Positions 1 through 9,300 of a DNA stretch of 59,065 nucleotides are shown here, in pieces. This DNA is from an uncultured Acetatifactor sp. Lineage in GTDB: Bacteria; Bacillota; Clostridia; Lachnospirales; Lachnospiraceae. A program made the position numbers and the translations under genes. The notes under the pieces were generated by a model that ran no database searches, had not been told where the DNA came from, and was given only the letters and a program-made list of their open reading frames with translations. Within the stretch, counting starts at the first letter, position 1, and each line of letters opens with the position of its first letter. The stretch spans positions 1 to 59,065 of the forward strand of contig NZ_CAJUCP010000013.1 of NCBI RefSeq assembly GCF_910585425.1, given 5' to 3'.

Positions 1-2
1 AG

Positions 3-365
3 CTTATACCTGGTAAGCAAACAGGTTGTGGCATACCTAATTACAATCGTTACAGATTAATTAAGAGATACAATAGTTATGGCATGGAAGAGAGGGATAA
101 GCAGTTATTTATTGAATACCTTACTGTTCTGAATTATATGCCAGATGAAGACTTTTCTAATGTGCTAAATATTGAAAATATTAGCGATGCGGAGTTCCTT
201 TCAATATTGGATTTTTATTATCAGCAGGATTGTTATTTGATGTTGTTCAAATTGTTAAGAGACTACAAAGAAAAAAGGCTGGTGAGACCTAATATGGAAG
301 AGATAAAGTGCATGAAACTTCGAAAGGATTTGGAGGAGAGGATGCAGAGACTTACAATATTATAA
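3..365 (+). CDS. C-terminal part of an unidentified protein, cut by the window edge
   Basis: The reading frame that ends with TAA at 363-365 stays open without a stop back to base 3, so this is probably the 3' end of a longer gene. An internal ATG at 84 has no ribosome binding site in front of it, which speaks against a short 93-residue gene. The visible part is mostly helical in appearance, rich in Leu, Glu and Lys, with a basic last third (residues around KEKRLVRPN). I recognise no family. It is AT-rich compared with the Wadjet genes downstream, so it may be acquired DNA. Confidence 0.5.
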   Translation, partial: LIPGKQTGCGIPNYNRYRLIKRYNSYGMEERDKQLFIEYLTVLNYMPDEDFSNVLNIENISDAEFLSILDFYYQQDCYLMLFKLLRDYKEKRLVRPNMEEIKCMKLRKDLEERMQRLTIL

Positions 366-430
366 GAGCCATGATATGAATATTGTTTTCACGTATTAGA
401 AAATATGTTATTGCAAATATTGAGCGAACC

Positions 431-1063
431 TCATGTATGCTCCACCAAATCCTCCATCCTACAACAAAGCACCCGGGCCAGCCGCAGCAGGTTCAGCGCC
501 TGCGTCCGGTTGATGTCGCGCTGGCGCTGCTCGAAGAGCTGGATCTGGCGCAGGCTCACGCCGGACTGTCTGGCCAGTTCGCTCTGTGACAGCCCTGCCA
601 GGGTCCGGAGGCGCTTTATACTGCAGACCGCCAGGATTTACAGTGGTGTCTCCCGGGAAATTACTTGGCTGGCGGTCCGCAGTCGGGTCGCACTGCAAAT
701 TTAACCGGTGCGCAGTATAAGTTGGTCTCCGGGTAAGCGGCTTTCATCTTCTCATGCATGATGTCTGCGAACTTCGTGATATCCGCCTCATGGAGCGCAG
801 GGTACATGCCGAGAAGCTCGCTTATGGGAACGGCGCGATGGATATGGGAAAACGTATATCCGGTAATCCACTGATAGTAGCACAGCGCCCAACCCGCCCA
901 GTATTCCGGGGATTTGTCCAGATACATTTCGTCCTTGATGTCATCGGACAGCGGAACGCCGCACTGCTCCATGACCGCGCACCACCTCACAGCCTGTCAT
1001 GCCGACTACATATTTGGGGTTCCCGTTCCCGAATTGCGTCGCGATACCGGCTTTATCAAATAT
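431..1063 (-). pseudogene. Shattered HTH (XRE-type) regulator gene
   Basis: Three reading frames on the minus strand join into one recognisable protein. Bases about 1063-985 read FGNGNPKYVVGMTGCEVVR; after a frame change, 990-661 reads a helical domain (PLSDDIKDEMYLDKSPEYW and on); bases about 630-434 then read a typical HTH_XRE domain (SQSELARQSGVSLRQIQ, then INRTQALNLLRLARVL) ending at a TGA at 431-433. At least two frame changes plus a stop at 661 break it. Such helix-plus-HTH proteins in Clostridia often sit beside HipA-like or toxin-like genes, and an intact HipA-like gene lies just to the right, transcribed away from it. Loss of a partner regulator is inference. Confidence 0.7.
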
Positions 1064-1149
1064 CCAACTGTCAAAGACCTAGTTTCACTGAAAATTGATT
1101 TTACCGCCATATATGAAACATATCAAGTTTTATGGAACAATAATAAGAA

Positions 1150-1178
1150 TTGCTAAATCACCTCTTTCCTGATATAAT
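1150..1178 (+). promoter_or_regulatory. Sigma-A type promoter of the HipA-like/Wadjet operon
   Basis: TTGCTA at 1150-1155 and TATAAT at 1173-1178 are 17 bases apart, a near-consensus housekeeping promoter. It lies 45 bases before the start of the HipA-like gene, whose ribosome binding site (GAGAGGAGG) is clear. No other comparable promoter was seen before jetD, so it may drive the whole operon. Confidence 0.6.
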
Positions 1179-1223
1179 GAGCGTTAGCATCATAAAAAAA
1201 TCCAGAGAGGAGGTTCGCTTTCC

Positions 1224-2705
1224 ATGTATTATCTGATGAACAAGGATGCCGTCGCCGCATCTTTCCATAAAGAGAACAGCAGATGGATGCTGCTGCGGCA
1301 GGATGCGGAACTTCCTCTCGGGAGATTTGAGATCAATACATGGCTGGAAGACAGAAAGGCCTATAAGCATAACCGTCACTTGAAGCGGCTTATGATAGAC
1401 TGCGGATGCGAGACCACGGAAGGATTCATAAAGATTACGCATGCCGCGTCCATCAATGACTCCTTCTGGATAAAGGAAGAGAAAGAGGATGTCCGCTGGA
1501 ATGATATCTCTTTTTACAGAAATGATTTCGACGCCACGATTTCAAAACTGGCATTCGAGGGCCTGGGATTATATGGCGTACAGTTGAGCAGCACTTCCCC
1601 GGAGCTGACCACGGACGGATCCTTTCGCAAATGCTGGAGAAAGGAAGAGGGGGAAATCTATCTCTACAAGAGAGGGATTTCTGGCGCTTTCAACGCAGGA
1701 CTGGAGCCATACTGCGAAGCGCTGGCCTCTGAAATCGTCCGGAAAGCGGACCCAACAAGCGTCCGATATTCCGTATTAAGGCTCCATGGGGAGACGGCAA
1801 CAAAATGTAAGGCTTTTACCAACGAGAAGATTGGTTTTACCCCGTTGAGGAAATTGGTAGACCGCAGCATTACCCTGGACGGGCTCCTGGACTTCTTTGA
1901 CGCGCTTGGATGCAGGGAGCAATTCCAGAGGATTCTTGTCCTGGATGCGGTGATATTTAACGTAGACAGACATCTGGGGAATATTGGCCTCCTGGTAGAT
2001 AATGACACACAAAAGCCCCTTGGAATCGCCCCGAATTTTGATTTCAACCTGTCCATGCTTCCCTATGTGACAGAGGAGGAATTTGAACGGATTGGGACGA
2101 AGCTTATGGATTACAGCCCCGCCTTGGGCAATGATTTCACGAGGACAGGGCAGGAAATGCTGACCTCAGAAATCAGGAGAGAGTTGATGAATCTACAGGG
2201 ATTCCGGTTCTCTTTCCGAGGCAACAGAGAATTTGGGCCGGCAAGGGTGCAGGCGCTGGAAAATATGGTGGACAGGCAGATTCAGGCCATTCTCAAGGGG
2301 GAAATCCTTTATACCAGGGATGTCTTCATACCCGGAGAAATCCCCCGGGAGAGCGCGCAGGAAGGCGATCCCTTCGACAATGCCGACGAACTGAGGGCCG
2401 CCGCTGCCCTTGCCGCAAAATTGAAGGAGACGGGCTGTTTTTCTTCCGTTATGGAGGAGATTGGGGAAGACAATCATGTAATTGTCATCGCCACGCTGTA
2501 TGAGAAGGGGGATTTCATCAATCTGAACATCCGCATGGACGGCATGGAGATTTTCTGCGATAAGAATGGGATTGAAACAGGAACGGATGAACTCTGCCGC
2601 GGATTTCAGGCGTTCCCGGAGGCATATGGCATGATTCGCAGAATCGTGGACGGGACAGGCTGTATGGGAAGAGGGATGCGAAAAGGAGAAAAGGCAGAGG
2701 TATGA
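1224..2705 (+). CDS. HipA-like kinase-fold protein, first gene of the Wadjet operon
   Basis: A 493-residue protein. Residues about 246-255 (NVDRHLGNIG) and 269-275 (APNFDFN) match the catalytic loop and metal-binding motif of HipA/PI3-like kinases (usual form NxDRHxxN and D-F/Y-D), so a phosphotransferase fold is likely; the substrate is unknown. HipA toxins phosphorylate glutamyl- or other aminoacyl-tRNA synthetases, but this protein is diverged and has an extra C-terminal domain (about 395-480) that I do not recognise. The start is set by GAGAGGAGG ten bases upstream. Its stop overlaps the jetD start (ATGA at 2702-2705), implying translational coupling with the Wadjet genes. The HTH gene beside it is broken. 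Confidence 0.65.
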   Translation: MYYLMNKDAVAASFHKENSRWMLLRQDAELPLGRFEINTWLEDRKAYKHNRHLKRLMIDCGCETTEGFIKITHAASINDSFWIKEEKEDVRWNDISFYRNDFDATISKLAFEGLGLYGVQLSSTSPELTTDGSFRKCWRKEEGEIYLYKRGISGAFNAGLEPYCEALASEIVRKADPTSVRYSVLRLHGETATKCKAFTNEKIGFTPLRKLVDRSITLDGLLDFFDALGCREQFQRILVLDAVIFNVDRHLGNIGLLVDNDTQKPLGIAPNFDFNLSMLPYVTEEEFERIGTKLMDYSPALGNDFTRTGQEMLTSEIRRELMNLQGFRFSFRGNREFGPARVQALENMVDRQIQAILKGEILYTRDVFIPGEIPRESAQEGDPFDNADELRAAAALAAKLKETGCFSSVMEEIGEDNHVIVIATLYEKGDFINLNIRMDGMEIFCDKNGIETGTDELCRGFQAFPEAYGMIRRIVDGTGCMGRGMRKGEKAEV

Positions 2706-3760
2706 AGAAGATTTCCCTGGAGGAACTGCAGAAGGAGAGCCGGACAGAATCCTATCCGGAGCAGTACCGCTACATCTGCGGCCTGATCGAACAGCAGAGA
2801 ATCACGCCTGTGAAAAGTTCCCCGCGAAACGGGAAGAAGCCGGCCCTCTATACGAGCTACTGGCTTGCGGAGGAGAAGCCGGATTACGGAGAGGAGCTGG
2901 AGGAGCTGCAGTTTCGCACAGTGCCTGCCATCCGGACCGACTATTATCTGAATCACCCGGAAGTCTACCGGGAAGAGCGGAAATGGGTCAGGCTCCTGAA
3001 CCGCTTTTTCCTGGAGCAGGGCGAGGCGGGGAGCCGGAACCTGCCCTATGTGTCCCTGAACGAGCGCAGCTTCCGGATATGGGGCAGGGAGAAATTCCTG
3101 CAGAGGGAGCAGGGGAGGAAAATCCTGGCCCACTGCGGCGTCGGCCTGGAGGAGCTGCGCGTCTACCGCACCACAGAGCCCCTGGCCTATTACTCACGCA
3201 CCCGCCGGGTCCCCCAGACCATACTGATCCTGGAGAACAAGGACACCTTCTATACCATGCGCAGGTGGCTGATGGGGGAGGGAGAGGCAGCGCAGGGAAA
3301 CACCGGGGAACCGCCTTTCCACAGGATATTCGGCAGCGAAATATCCACAGTCATCTACGGCGCGGGAAAGGGGATTCTGCGCTCCTCCCAGGACTTCCGC
3401 TTCTGCGTGGAACCCCATATCAACCACCCGGAGAATGAAATCCTGTATTTCGGAGATTTGGACTACGAGGGCATAGGCATCTATGAAAGGCTGGCCGCCC
3501 TTTTCTCCACCGGGGAGGAGATGGCCGGGCGCGCCGGGAGACATGAGATAAAGCCATTCATCCGGGCCTACGAAAAAATGATGGATAAAGCGCGGGGATA
3601 CGGCAAAGATTTCCTGCCCGACATGAGCGGGAACCAGAACCGAAACCTGTCGGGCCTGTTCTTTCGATATTTTTCCCATGAGACAAAAGAAGCGATGATA
3701 CAGCTCCTGGAGGCCGGAAAGTATATCCCCCAGGAAATCGTGGCGATTACGGATTTTTGA
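2702..3760 (+). CDS. jetD: Wadjet protein JetD, Toprim-like nuclease subunit (DUF2220 type)
   Basis: A 352-residue protein of the JetD/DUF2220 type. JetD is the nuclease of Wadjet systems: the JetABC motor extrudes loops on small circular DNA and JetD then cleaves it, protecting the cell from plasmids. The Toprim-like signature is visible: an acidic motif LENKDTF near residues 178-184 and GDLDYEGIGI near 251-260, both expected to hold metal at the active site. N-terminal residues 1-120 would be the arm and winged-helix part. The gene starts inside the stop of the HipA-like gene and ends 12 bases before jetA. JetD in first position (D-A-B-C) is worth noting. Subtype (probably type III-like) is inferred from memory of domain sets. 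Confidence 0.85.
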   Translation: MKKISLEELQKESRTESYPEQYRYICGLIEQQRITPVKSSPRNGKKPALYTSYWLAEEKPDYGEELEELQFRTVPAIRTDYYLNHPEVYREERKWVRLLNRFFLEQGEAGSRNLPYVSLNERSFRIWGREKFLQREQGRKILAHCGVGLEELRVYRTTEPLAYYSRTRRVPQTILILENKDTFYTMRRWLMGEGEAAQGNTGEPPFHRIFGSEISTVIYGAGKGILRSSQDFRFCVEPHINHPENEILYFGDLDYEGIGIYERLAALFSTGEEMAGRAGRHEIKPFIRAYEKMMDKARGYGKDFLPDMSGNQNRNLSGLFFRYFSHETKEAMIQLLEAGKYIPQEIVAITDF

Positions 3761-3772
3761 GAGGGCCAGACC

Positions 3773-5392
3773 ATGCAATATGAATTCCTGAAGCATTTCC
3801 CCAGGCGCATGAAGCATGTGGGGGCATACGCGCTTCTGTTCGCTAACAGCAGCCAGAAGACCATCTGGAAGCAGTACGGATTCCAGAAGCTGGACGAGCA
3901 GGTGAACGTCATCTTCGCCCTGCTCCTCTACCTCATGGAGCAGTCCCTGAAGGAGGAAAACTGCACCATAGACGACATCGGGGCCTACATGGACAGCCTG
4001 AACATGCGCTACTTTGGCAGGAACATGAGCTATGAGGACTGCAAGAACCTGGGGGATTTCATCATCAATGTAGTCCTCTCCAACGAGGGAAAGGCCATGT
4101 ATTTTGACGGATACGACTTCGAGGAGAGGGCGTACCGCACCATGAACATAAGCTATGTGGCCAACCGCATCGTCTATGTGGACGCCGAGGTGCGCAGGAC
4201 ATCCTATTATCTCACCGAGGACGGCTACAATCTGCTGCTCTCCACCCTGGAAATCGAGAACAATATGAAGATAACCATCCACGAGATGATTTTCCGGATG
4301 CACCTGGAGAAACAGAGCTACGACCGGGCCGTGGACGATATCAAGAACGTGTTCAACCTGCTGCGCATCCAACTGCAGAAAATCGAAGAGGCCATGGGCC
4401 GGATCCGCAGGAATGCCCTGAGCTACTCCGTGGCTGACTACGAGTCCGTATTAGAAGCGAACCTGGACACCATCAGCGACACCAAGCAGAAGTTCCTGGG
4501 CTACCGGGAGCTGGTGAAGGCCAGGGCCAGAGAGCTGGAGGAGATGAACCTGAATGTCCGGCGGCTGGACGAGAAGGAGGAGGAGAAGCTGAGGAATCTG
4601 GGAATCATCGAGAGCTACCTGAACCGCACCATCGATGAGCACCAGAAAATCCTGAGCAGCCATTTCGACCTGAAGGCCCTGTATACCAGGGAATTGGAGC
4701 AGCTGTCCCAGATGTCATTTATCCGGCGTTTCTCCCTGCGCAGCGACCTGTATGAGAAAATCCTGGAGCATCCGGAGGGGCTGGAGCGCATGGAGATTTT
4801 CCTGCGCCCGCTCTTTGGCAACGAGCCGGACAAGATATATAATCTGAAGAAATCCACGGAGCTGCAGAGGCCCCTCCGAAAGAAGGGGGAGGACGAGGCG
4901 GGGGCTGTGATGGAGTTCGGGGACGAGCGCTGGATGGAGGAGGAAGAGCGGCGCAGGCGGCAGAAGCTGGCGCAGTATGAGGATTGCGTCCTGTTCCTGC
5001 TGCGCAGGGCCCTGGAGACCAAGGCGGGTGAGGTATCTCTGGAGGAAATCCGCCGGGCCATGGACGGGGAGGAGGCCGGGGAAAGCTTCTCCGCGCTGCT
5101 GCCCAGCGTACAAATCTTCAAGGAGGTCATGGTGGAGCTGCTGCGGGGCAGGGAGATCGACATCGAGGTCCTGCGGGAGGAGCGGCGGAATTTCATTGGA
5201 GAGTCCTCCGGCGGCTTCCAGCTCAACGAGACGCTGCTGAACCTGATTGACGCCCACGGCCTGCCTGTCAGGAAGGTCACGGTCTACCGGATAGAGGACG
5301 GGAAGGTGATTTCCTTTGAGAACGTGCCCTACGAAGGGGGCGTGGGGAAAAACATCTGCTGCTCCAATGTGCTGCTGCGGGTGACGGTGTGA
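3773..5392 (+). CDS. jetA: Wadjet protein JetA, kleisin-like subunit
   Basis: A 539-residue protein whose position, length and features fit the JetA family (formerly DUF5716): a kleisin, analogous to MukF, that bridges the heads of the SMC-like JetC and carries JetB. The N-terminal 150 residues are a compact helical region (MEQSLKEENCTIDDIGAYMD), the middle (about 170-330) is long helices and coiled coil (RELVKARARELEEMNLN), and the C-terminal 150 residues are very charged. The ribosome binding site is weak (GAGAGGGCC), which with the 12-base gap after jetD suggests coupled translation. A 105-base gap separates it from jetB. Confidence 0.8.
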   Translation: MQYEFLKHFPRRMKHVGAYALLFANSSQKTIWKQYGFQKLDEQVNVIFALLLYLMEQSLKEENCTIDDIGAYMDSLNMRYFGRNMSYEDCKNLGDFIINVVLSNEGKAMYFDGYDFEERAYRTMNISYVANRIVYVDAEVRRTSYYLTEDGYNLLLSTLEIENNMKITIHEMIFRMHLEKQSYDRAVDDIKNVFNLLRIQLQKIEEAMGRIRRNALSYSVADYESVLEANLDTISDTKQKFLGYRELVKARARELEEMNLNVRRLDEKEEEKLRNLGIIESYLNRTIDEHQKILSSHFDLKALYTRELEQLSQMSFIRRFSLRSDLYEKILEHPEGLERMEIFLRPLFGNEPDKIYNLKKSTELQRPLRKKGEDEAGAVMEFGDERWMEEEERRRRQKLAQYEDCVLFLLRRALETKAGEVSLEEIRRAMDGEEAGESFSALLPSVQIFKEVMVELLRGREIDIEVLREERRNFIGESSGGFQLNETLLNLIDAHGLPVRKVTVYRIEDGKVISFENVPYEGGVGKNICCSNVLLRVTV

Positions 5393-5497
5393 GGGGAACC
5401 AGGAAGCGAAGGAGGGGGTCGCTAAGGGATTGCAGGCCTCCCTGCGTGAGGCTTCTTCCGGCCCGGCATCAATGGCAAGTGAGAAAAGGAGAGTAAC

Positions 5498-6250
5498 ATG
5501 GCATATGAAATGGAAGACATCCGCACGGGGCAGGAGATTTTCTATTATCTCCTGGAACATCACGAGCTGAGCGAGGAGGCCCAGGAGCGGCTGTTCCGCA
5601 GCTATGCGGAGAACGAGCGGGTCCAGAACCTGGTGAAGTCCCAGGGGGAGGCCGCCGAGTGCGACATCGAACGCTACGGGGATGTGGTCTACCTGATCCC
5701 CAGGGAGGACAACACCTTCCTGGGCTTCTCCAAGGCGCAGCTAAAGCAATTGCTGTGCAAGTCCGGCGGAACGGACAAGGACTATTACCTCTCCCAGTTC
5801 GTCATACTGACATTGCTGGTGGAATTCTATGACGGACAGGGGGCCACCAGCAAGACCAGGGACTACATGCGCGTAGGAGAACTGCAGAACTGCGTCTCCG
5901 GCCGCCTGCGGGAGGGCGCGGAGCGGGTGGAGGAGGACGGGGAGGAGGGGGCTTCCGGGGGAGGAGGGCATTCCGGCGAGGAGCGCTTGGGCCTGGCCTT
6001 CTCCAACATGATTGAGGCCTATGAGGCCCTGCGCTCCGACGAGCGGGGCTCCCGGGCCAGGACCACCAAGGAGGGCTTCCTCTACAACATCCTGAACTTT
6101 CTCCAGAAGCAGGGCTTGATAGAGTATGTGGAGGAGGATGAGATGATCAAGACTACCAAGAAGCTGGATCAGTTCATGGACTGGAATCTGCTGAACCAGA
6201 ACCATTTCCAGCGGGTGCGCAGAATCCTGGAAGGAGGGAGTGTGCACTGA
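5498..6250 (+). CDS. jetB: Wadjet protein JetB, kite/MukE-like subunit
   Basis: A 250-residue acidic protein between the kleisin and SMC genes, the usual place of JetB, a tandem winged-helix (kite) subunit comparable to MukE that binds the kleisin. Visible winged-helix-like stretches are at residues about 10-60 and 180-245. A glycine/glutamate linker (residues about 145-165, EEDGEEGASGGGGHSGEER) separates the two halves. AAAGGAGAG lies at good distance before the ATG. It ends 65 bases before the chosen jetC start. Confidence 0.75.
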   Translation: MAYEMEDIRTGQEIFYYLLEHHELSEEAQERLFRSYAENERVQNLVKSQGEAAECDIERYGDVVYLIPREDNTFLGFSKAQLKQLLCKSGGTDKDYYLSQFVILTLLVEFYDGQGATSKTRDYMRVGELQNCVSGRLREGAERVEEDGEEGASGGGGHSGEERLGLAFSNMIEAYEALRSDERGSRARTTKEGFLYNILNFLQKQGLIEYVEEDEMIKTTKKLDQFMDWNLLNQNHFQRVRRILEGGSVH

Positions 6251-6315
6251 TTGTCCTTGAAAACAGAACTGTGTTCCGGTGTATGCGCCGACTACATCGG
6301 CGGGGAGGTATAAAT

Positions 6316-9300
6316 GTGAGCAAAATCAACGCGGTCCGCCTGATTAATTTAAATTATAACAACAATGCCATCCGCATCAGCGACGAGACCTTCCGGCTCC
6401 ACGGCGAGAGCACTTTGCTTTCCCTGCGCAACGGAGGCGGGAAGTCCGTGCTGGTGCAGATGATGATGGCCCCCTTTGTGCACAGGCGTTACCAGAATGC
6501 CAAGGACCGTCCCTTTGCCAGCTACTTCACCACCAACAAGCCCACCTTCATCTTGGTGGAGTGGAAGCTGGACCAGGGGGCTGGGTATGTGCTCACCGGC
6601 ATGATGGTGCGGAGGAGCCAGGAGATATCCGAGGAACGCCAGGATGAACTGGAAATCATTAATTTCATATCGGAATATAAAGCAAGATGTCAGCAGGACA
6701 TCGACCATCTCCCTGTGGTGGAGAAGACCAAAAAGGACGTGACCCTGAAGGGCTTCGCCGCCTGCAGGCAGCTTTTCGACACCTATAAGCGGGAGCGGGG
6801 CGTCCCGTTCTTCTACTATGACATGAACAACACGGCCCAGGCCAGGCAGTATTTCAACAAGCTGGCGGAATACCGGATCTACTATAAGGAATGGGAGACC
6901 ATCATCAAAAAGGTCAACCTGAAGGAATCCGGCCTGTCGGATCTGTTCGCGGACTGCAGGGACGAGAAGGGCCTGGTGGAGAAATGGTTCCTGGAGGCCG
7001 TGGAGAACAAGCTGAACCAGGACAGGAACCGGATGAAGGAATTCCAGGGCATCATGGAGAAGTACACGGGCCAGTACAGGGACAACCGCTCCAAAATCCA
7101 ACGCCGGGACACCATCCGGGCCTTTGGCCGGGAGGCGGAGCAGGTGCGGGCACAGGCTTTGGGCTACCGGGAAGTGTCCAGACAACTCACGGCCCAGAGG
7201 CTCCGGATAGGGGACTTCATCCGCAGGCTCCATAAGCTGGAGGAGCAGGAAGAGGAAAAAGCCGGGGCGGTGGGCGAGCGCCTGGAGGGGCTGGCCCGGG
7301 AGTTAGAGCAATTGGAGTATGGGAAGCTGTCCAGGGAGTTCCATGAGATTGCCCAGAGGGAGAGATATGCCCAGAGCAATCTGGAGATGCTGCGGATGGA
7401 GGAAGAGGGCCTGGAGCGGAGGCGGGAGGAGATCCTCCGTAAGATCCATGTGCTGGCCTGCGGAAAGCAGCAGGAAACCGTGAAGGATTCCGGGCAGGAA
7501 CTGGACAAGGAGAGGCAGCGCCTGGATTTTGTCAGAGAGAAGAAGGAGAACCTGGAGCCGGAGCGGATGGCCCTGGGCGGGAAGCTGCGGCAGTACTATG
7601 CCGGGCTGAAGGCCGGGAAGGAAGCGGAGCAGGCGCAGTGCCAGGAGGCAGTGGAGGGCCTGATCCAGGAGAGGCAGCAGGGCATCCGGAAGCTGGATGA
7701 GCTGCGGGAGACGGAGAACAGCCTGACCGAGGAGGCCGGAGCGCTGAACGCCCGCATCCGGATGTTCGATGAGGCGGAGGACAGGTTCAACCAGGAGTAC
7801 GCCGCGCGCTCTGTGGAACCGGGGCATTTCAGAGAACCGGGGAGTTCTGTGGACTCGGGGCGTTCCATGGAAGAAAAGCATTCCATGGAAGAAAAGCGTT
7901 CTAGGGAAAAAAAGCATTCCATGGAGGAGAAGCGTGCCATGGATTCGGGCCCTTCCGGGGAGGCGTGGAACCGGAACCTCCTGGGAGAATACGAGGCTGG
8001 CGCGCTGGAAATCAGGCAGGCGGAGTACGAGAAGGAGCTGGCCGCCTCGGAGGCTGAGCGGCGGGCCGCGAAGAAGGACATAGAGCAGTACAGGGAGCAG
8101 GTCAAAGCCACCAGGAGGCTGGTGGAGGACAAGCTGGCTGAGCGGAGCCGCCTGGAGGCCAACAGGAAAGAGGCGGGAAGGCTGCTCCAGGACTACGACA
8201 GGGAGCTGGCGGAGCGCAGCGTCATATTGCGATACGTGGGAATGGCGCAGGAGGATGCGTTCGACACGGAGAAGCTCCTGGCCGGGGTGCGCAGGAAGCT
8301 CCTGGACGCGGATCTGGCCAGACAGGGCCTGGAGAAGGAGCTGGACGCCCTGGAAAAGGAGTACCGCAGGCTGGCCCAGGGACAGGTGCTGGAGCTGTCG
8401 GAGGAATTCCGGGGGATGCTGGAGGAGGCCGGGATCCATTATGTCTACGGCTGCGAGTGGCTTCGGAAGAACCAATTCTCCCCGGAGAGGAACAGGCAGT
8501 TGGTGGCCAGGCAGCCCTTCCTCCCCTATTCCCTGATTTTGTCGGGCCAGGAGCTGGAGCGCCTGCGGGGGCTGCCGGATCAGGTCTATACCTCCGCGCC
8601 TGTTCCCATACTGATTCGCCAGGAGCTGGAGGGGCAGGGCAGCGCCGCGGAGGGGACGGTGCAGTCATTCGGTGAACTGCATTTTTATGTATGGTTCAAC
8701 GACAACCTGCTGGAGGAAGAAAAGCTCAGGGACATGCTGGCGCAGCTGGATGTCCGGAGAGGGAAGCTGCGCAGGGCCATCGACACCCGCCAGGCCGAAT
8801 ACATGGAATATGTAAGCCATCAGGAGAAGGTCAAGGGCCAGAAGGTGTCGAAGAGCGCCTATGAGACGGTAAAGGCGGAAATCGCCGGACAGGAGAAGGG
8901 TCTTGCCGCCCTGGAGCAGGAGATCCTTAGGGGCAGGGAGGAGCTGGAGGCCCTGGAGGAGCGCCAGGCCGGGCGGGAACAGGACGCGGCAGGCCTAGAC
9001 AGGGCCATTGCCTGGCAGGCCAGGAGGCTTGCGGACTTTGGGAGATTTCGCGAAAGCTACCGGGAATACCGGGGGCACTGCCATGCCCTGGAGAAGATCC
9101 GGCAGGAAAAGGAGCGGGTGCAGACCCTCCAGAAGCTGGAGACGGAGAAGAATGCCAGGCGGGAGCAGAAGCTGGAGACGGAGAAGAACCGCCTGGCGCT
9201 GCTGGAGCGGGACAGCCGGGCCTGCGGGGAGAAGCTGGAGACATACAGACAGTATCCTTCTCCGGAGGAAAGCGGGGAGACCTTCACGGAGCCACAGGCC

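Noticed and set aside
3194..4372. Long minus-strand reading frame (392 residues) across jetD and jetA
   Set aside because: Antisense shadow of two genes with clear family motifs; low-complexity His/Val/Leu composition and no ribosome binding site.
6271..6315. Earlier GTG start for jetC
   Set aside because: No ribosome binding site before 6271, and the extra residues are Arg-rich and unlike SMC N-termini; GTG 6316 has GGGGAGG at the right distance.
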